Origin: Octadecabacter ascidiaceicola
GTDB taxonomy: Bacteria; Pseudomonadota; Alphaproteobacteria; Rhodobacterales; Rhodobacteraceae
DNA length: 64,000 nucleotides
Direction of reading: 5' to 3'
NCBI RefSeq assembly: GCF_900185015.1
Contig: NZ_FXYD01000003.1
Span: 124,001-188,000 of the forward strand
Shown: positions 62,709 to 64,000 of the stretch, in pieces
How positions within the stretch are numbered: position 1 is the first letter of the stretch
How the letters are laid out: the number at the start of each line of letters is the position of its first letter
Notes under the pieces: generated by a model
What the model saw: only the letters and a program-made list of their open reading frames with translations
The model's database searches: none
What the model was told of the DNA's origin: nothing
Made by a program: the position numbers and the translations under genes

Positions 62709-64000
62709 TTAATCCGTTTGTGCGCCATCCGTGAACTGTAGCTTTGCAAGCCGGGCATATAGTCCGCCTTGCGCTACCAAGTCATCATGGGTGCCAATCG
62801 CGGCAATTTTACCCTCTTCGAACACGATAATACGGTCTGCTTTCTTAACCGTCGCCAAACGGTGTGCCACGATCAAAGTTGTGCGGTCTTTGGAGAGCGT
62901 ATCAACCGCGCTTTGCACCGCGCGCTCGGATTCAGCATCCAACGCACTTGTCGCTTCATCAAGCAACAACACCGGTGCGTCGCGCAAAATGGCGCGCGCA
63001 ATGGCGACACGTTGTTTTTGCCCACCTGAAAGCATCACGCCACGCTCGCCGACGTAACTATCGTATCCTTCTGGCAGAGCTGTCAGGAAATCATGCGCTG
63101 CTGCGGCTTTTGCAGCGGCTTCAACCTCGGCGTCAGTCGCATCAGGGCGACCAAAGCGAATGTTCTCGCGCGCGGAGGCCGCGAAAATGACAGGGTCTTG
63201 GGGCACAAGCGCCATGTGGCGACGGAAGTCCGCACGATCCAGATCACGCAGATCATCGCCATCAATTGTAATACGCCCCGCGCTTGGGTCATAGAACCGC
63301 AACAGCAGTTGAATGATCGTTGTCTTACCAGCACCTGACGGCCCGACGAGAGCAACGGTCTCTCCCGGTTCGACAGTAAATGTCACCCCGTCTAGCGCCT
63401 GCACACCTGGGCGTGCTGGATACGTGAATACAACATCTTCAAATTCGATCTCGCCGCGACGGGTTGCAGGCGCAGGAAGCGCTTTGGCAGGATCGCTCAC
63501 TGCGTCTTGGGTGTTTAGCAATTCGACCAAACGTTCCGTCGCACCAGCTGCGCGCTGAAGTTCCGACCAGATCTCGGTCAACGCACCAACTGCGCCAGCG
63601 ACCATGATTGTATAGATCATGAACTGTACCAGTTCACCGACAGTAATGTTGCCCGCGCGAACGTCCGCAGCCCCCATCCAAAGGAACCCGACAATCGCGC
63701 TAAACGCCAAGAAGATGACGATCGCCGTCAGAATCGCGCGGGTCGTGATACGTTTGCGTGCCACTTGGAAGCTTTGCTCGGTGACGCGGTGAAAATTCTC
63801 ACGGCTATGGCTTTCGTGTGTAAAGGCCTGCACCGTTTGCGCACTTAGCAGCTGTTCGGAAGCATCCCCGGAACTCTGTGCGATCCAGTCTTGGTTTTCC
63901 TTGCTCAAGCGACGCACTTTGCGCCCCAAAATGATGATCGGAAACACGATCAGCGGAATCGGCCAAAGCACCATCAATGACATCTTAACAGAGGTGAACA
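62709..64000 (-). CDS. ABC exporter, fused permease-ATPase, partial
   Basis: The frame is open to the window edge; about 430 residues are visible, so the N-terminal membrane helices are missing. The visible part has the last membrane helices (AILTAIVIFLAFSAIVGFLWMGAADVRAG) and a full ATPase: Walker A GPSGAGKTT, Q-loop VPQDPVIF, signature MLSGGQKQRVAIARA, Walker B VLLLDEATSALD and switch VAHR. This is the MsbA/LmrA (ABCB) half-transporter type. Substrate, lipid or drug, unknown. Confidence 0.93.
   Translation of the reverse strand, partial: FTSVKMSLMVLWPIPLIVFPIIILGRKVRRLSKENQDWIAQSSGDASEQLLSAQTVQAFTHESHSRENFHRVTEQSFQVARKRITTRAILTAIVIFLAFSAIVGFLWMGAADVRAGNITVGELVQFMIYTIMVAGAVGALTEIWSELQRAAGATERLVELLNTQDAVSDPAKALPAPATRRGEIEFEDVVFTYPARPGVQALDGVTFTVEPGETVALVGPSGAGKTTIIQLLLRFYDPSAGRITIDGDDLRDLDRADFRRHMALVPQDPVIFAASARENIRFGRPDATDAEVEAAAKAAAAHDFLTALPEGYDSYVGERGVMLSGGQKQRVAIARAILRDAPVLLLDEATSALDAESERAVQSAVDTLSKDRTTLIVAHRLATVKKADRIIVFEEGKIAAIGTHDDLVAQGGLYARLAKLQFTDGAQTD

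Noticed and set aside
1-64000. CRISPR arrays, rRNA genes, insertion sequences
   Set aside because: No regularly spaced repeats with spacers, no rRNA-like segment and no transposase frame with terminal inverted repeats were seen.

Overview
The window reads as chromosomal DNA of an alphaproteobacterium of the family Rhodobacteraceae (Roseobacter group). The basis is gene content and order (hemN-fnrL-ccoNOQP-fixGHIS, imuA-imuB-dnaE2, a Roseobacter-type taurine transporter, murA-DUF2948-hisD-UPF0262-phosphatase-infA-maf-rng-yacG, monomeric isocitrate dehydrogenase), TTGAT-N4-ATCAA FNR sites, and dense minus-strand operons with ATGA, GTGA or TAATG overlaps. No species is assigned.

Left part, about 1-38840 (core). 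A WYL-type regulator diverges from a VOC protein across a clear operator. A taurine ABC transporter (tauABC) follows; its permease has an unusual N-terminal extension and tauA has a long upstream region with a TauR-like direct repeat. Then come pabB and a Dabb protein, the SOS mutagenesis cassette imuA-imuB-dnaE2, a probably 5'-truncated PEP-synthase-like gene, a purine/ureide catabolic cluster (NCS2 permease, allA, allantoinase-OHCU decarboxylase fusion), a sitABCD manganese/iron importer behind a perfect 17-bp palindrome, and a microaerobic respiration block (ccoNOQP, ccoGHIS, fnrL, hemN) with three FNR boxes. After icd and tRNA-Phe a long minus-strand housekeeping run reaches murA and tRNA-Thr.

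Middle part, about 38816-57304 (mobile island). A large serine recombinase whose stop codon lies inside tRNA-Thr marks the left border. Cargo includes two convergent unknown genes, a restriction-modification operon with a small regulator and a 14-bp palindrome at its start, an AT-rich two-gene operon of unknown function (Rossmann/methyltransferase-like protein plus a protein with an RNxxxH HEPN-like motif), a 0.7-kb hairpin-rich noncoding region upstream of an ArdA antirestriction gene, a Hin-like small serine recombinase beside two hix-like sites in inverted orientation, several unknown genes, and a mobilisation module (coupling protein, relaxase, MobC-like protein). No type IV secretion channel genes are present, so it looks like an integrative mobilisable element. 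No right-hand repeat of the tRNA end was found, so the right border is uncertain.

Right part, about 57329-64000. A SAM methyltransferase of uncertain affiliation, then a saccharopine-dehydrogenase-like/DUF4166 protein coupled to a DCC-family protein, an acyl-CoA synthetase, a BON-LysM protein and an ABC exporter cut by the window edge.

The best candidates for undescribed biology are the two-gene operon at 46819-49171, the putative invertible switch at 50789-50932, and the hairpin cluster before ardA. Everything here was read by eye; no database search was run.
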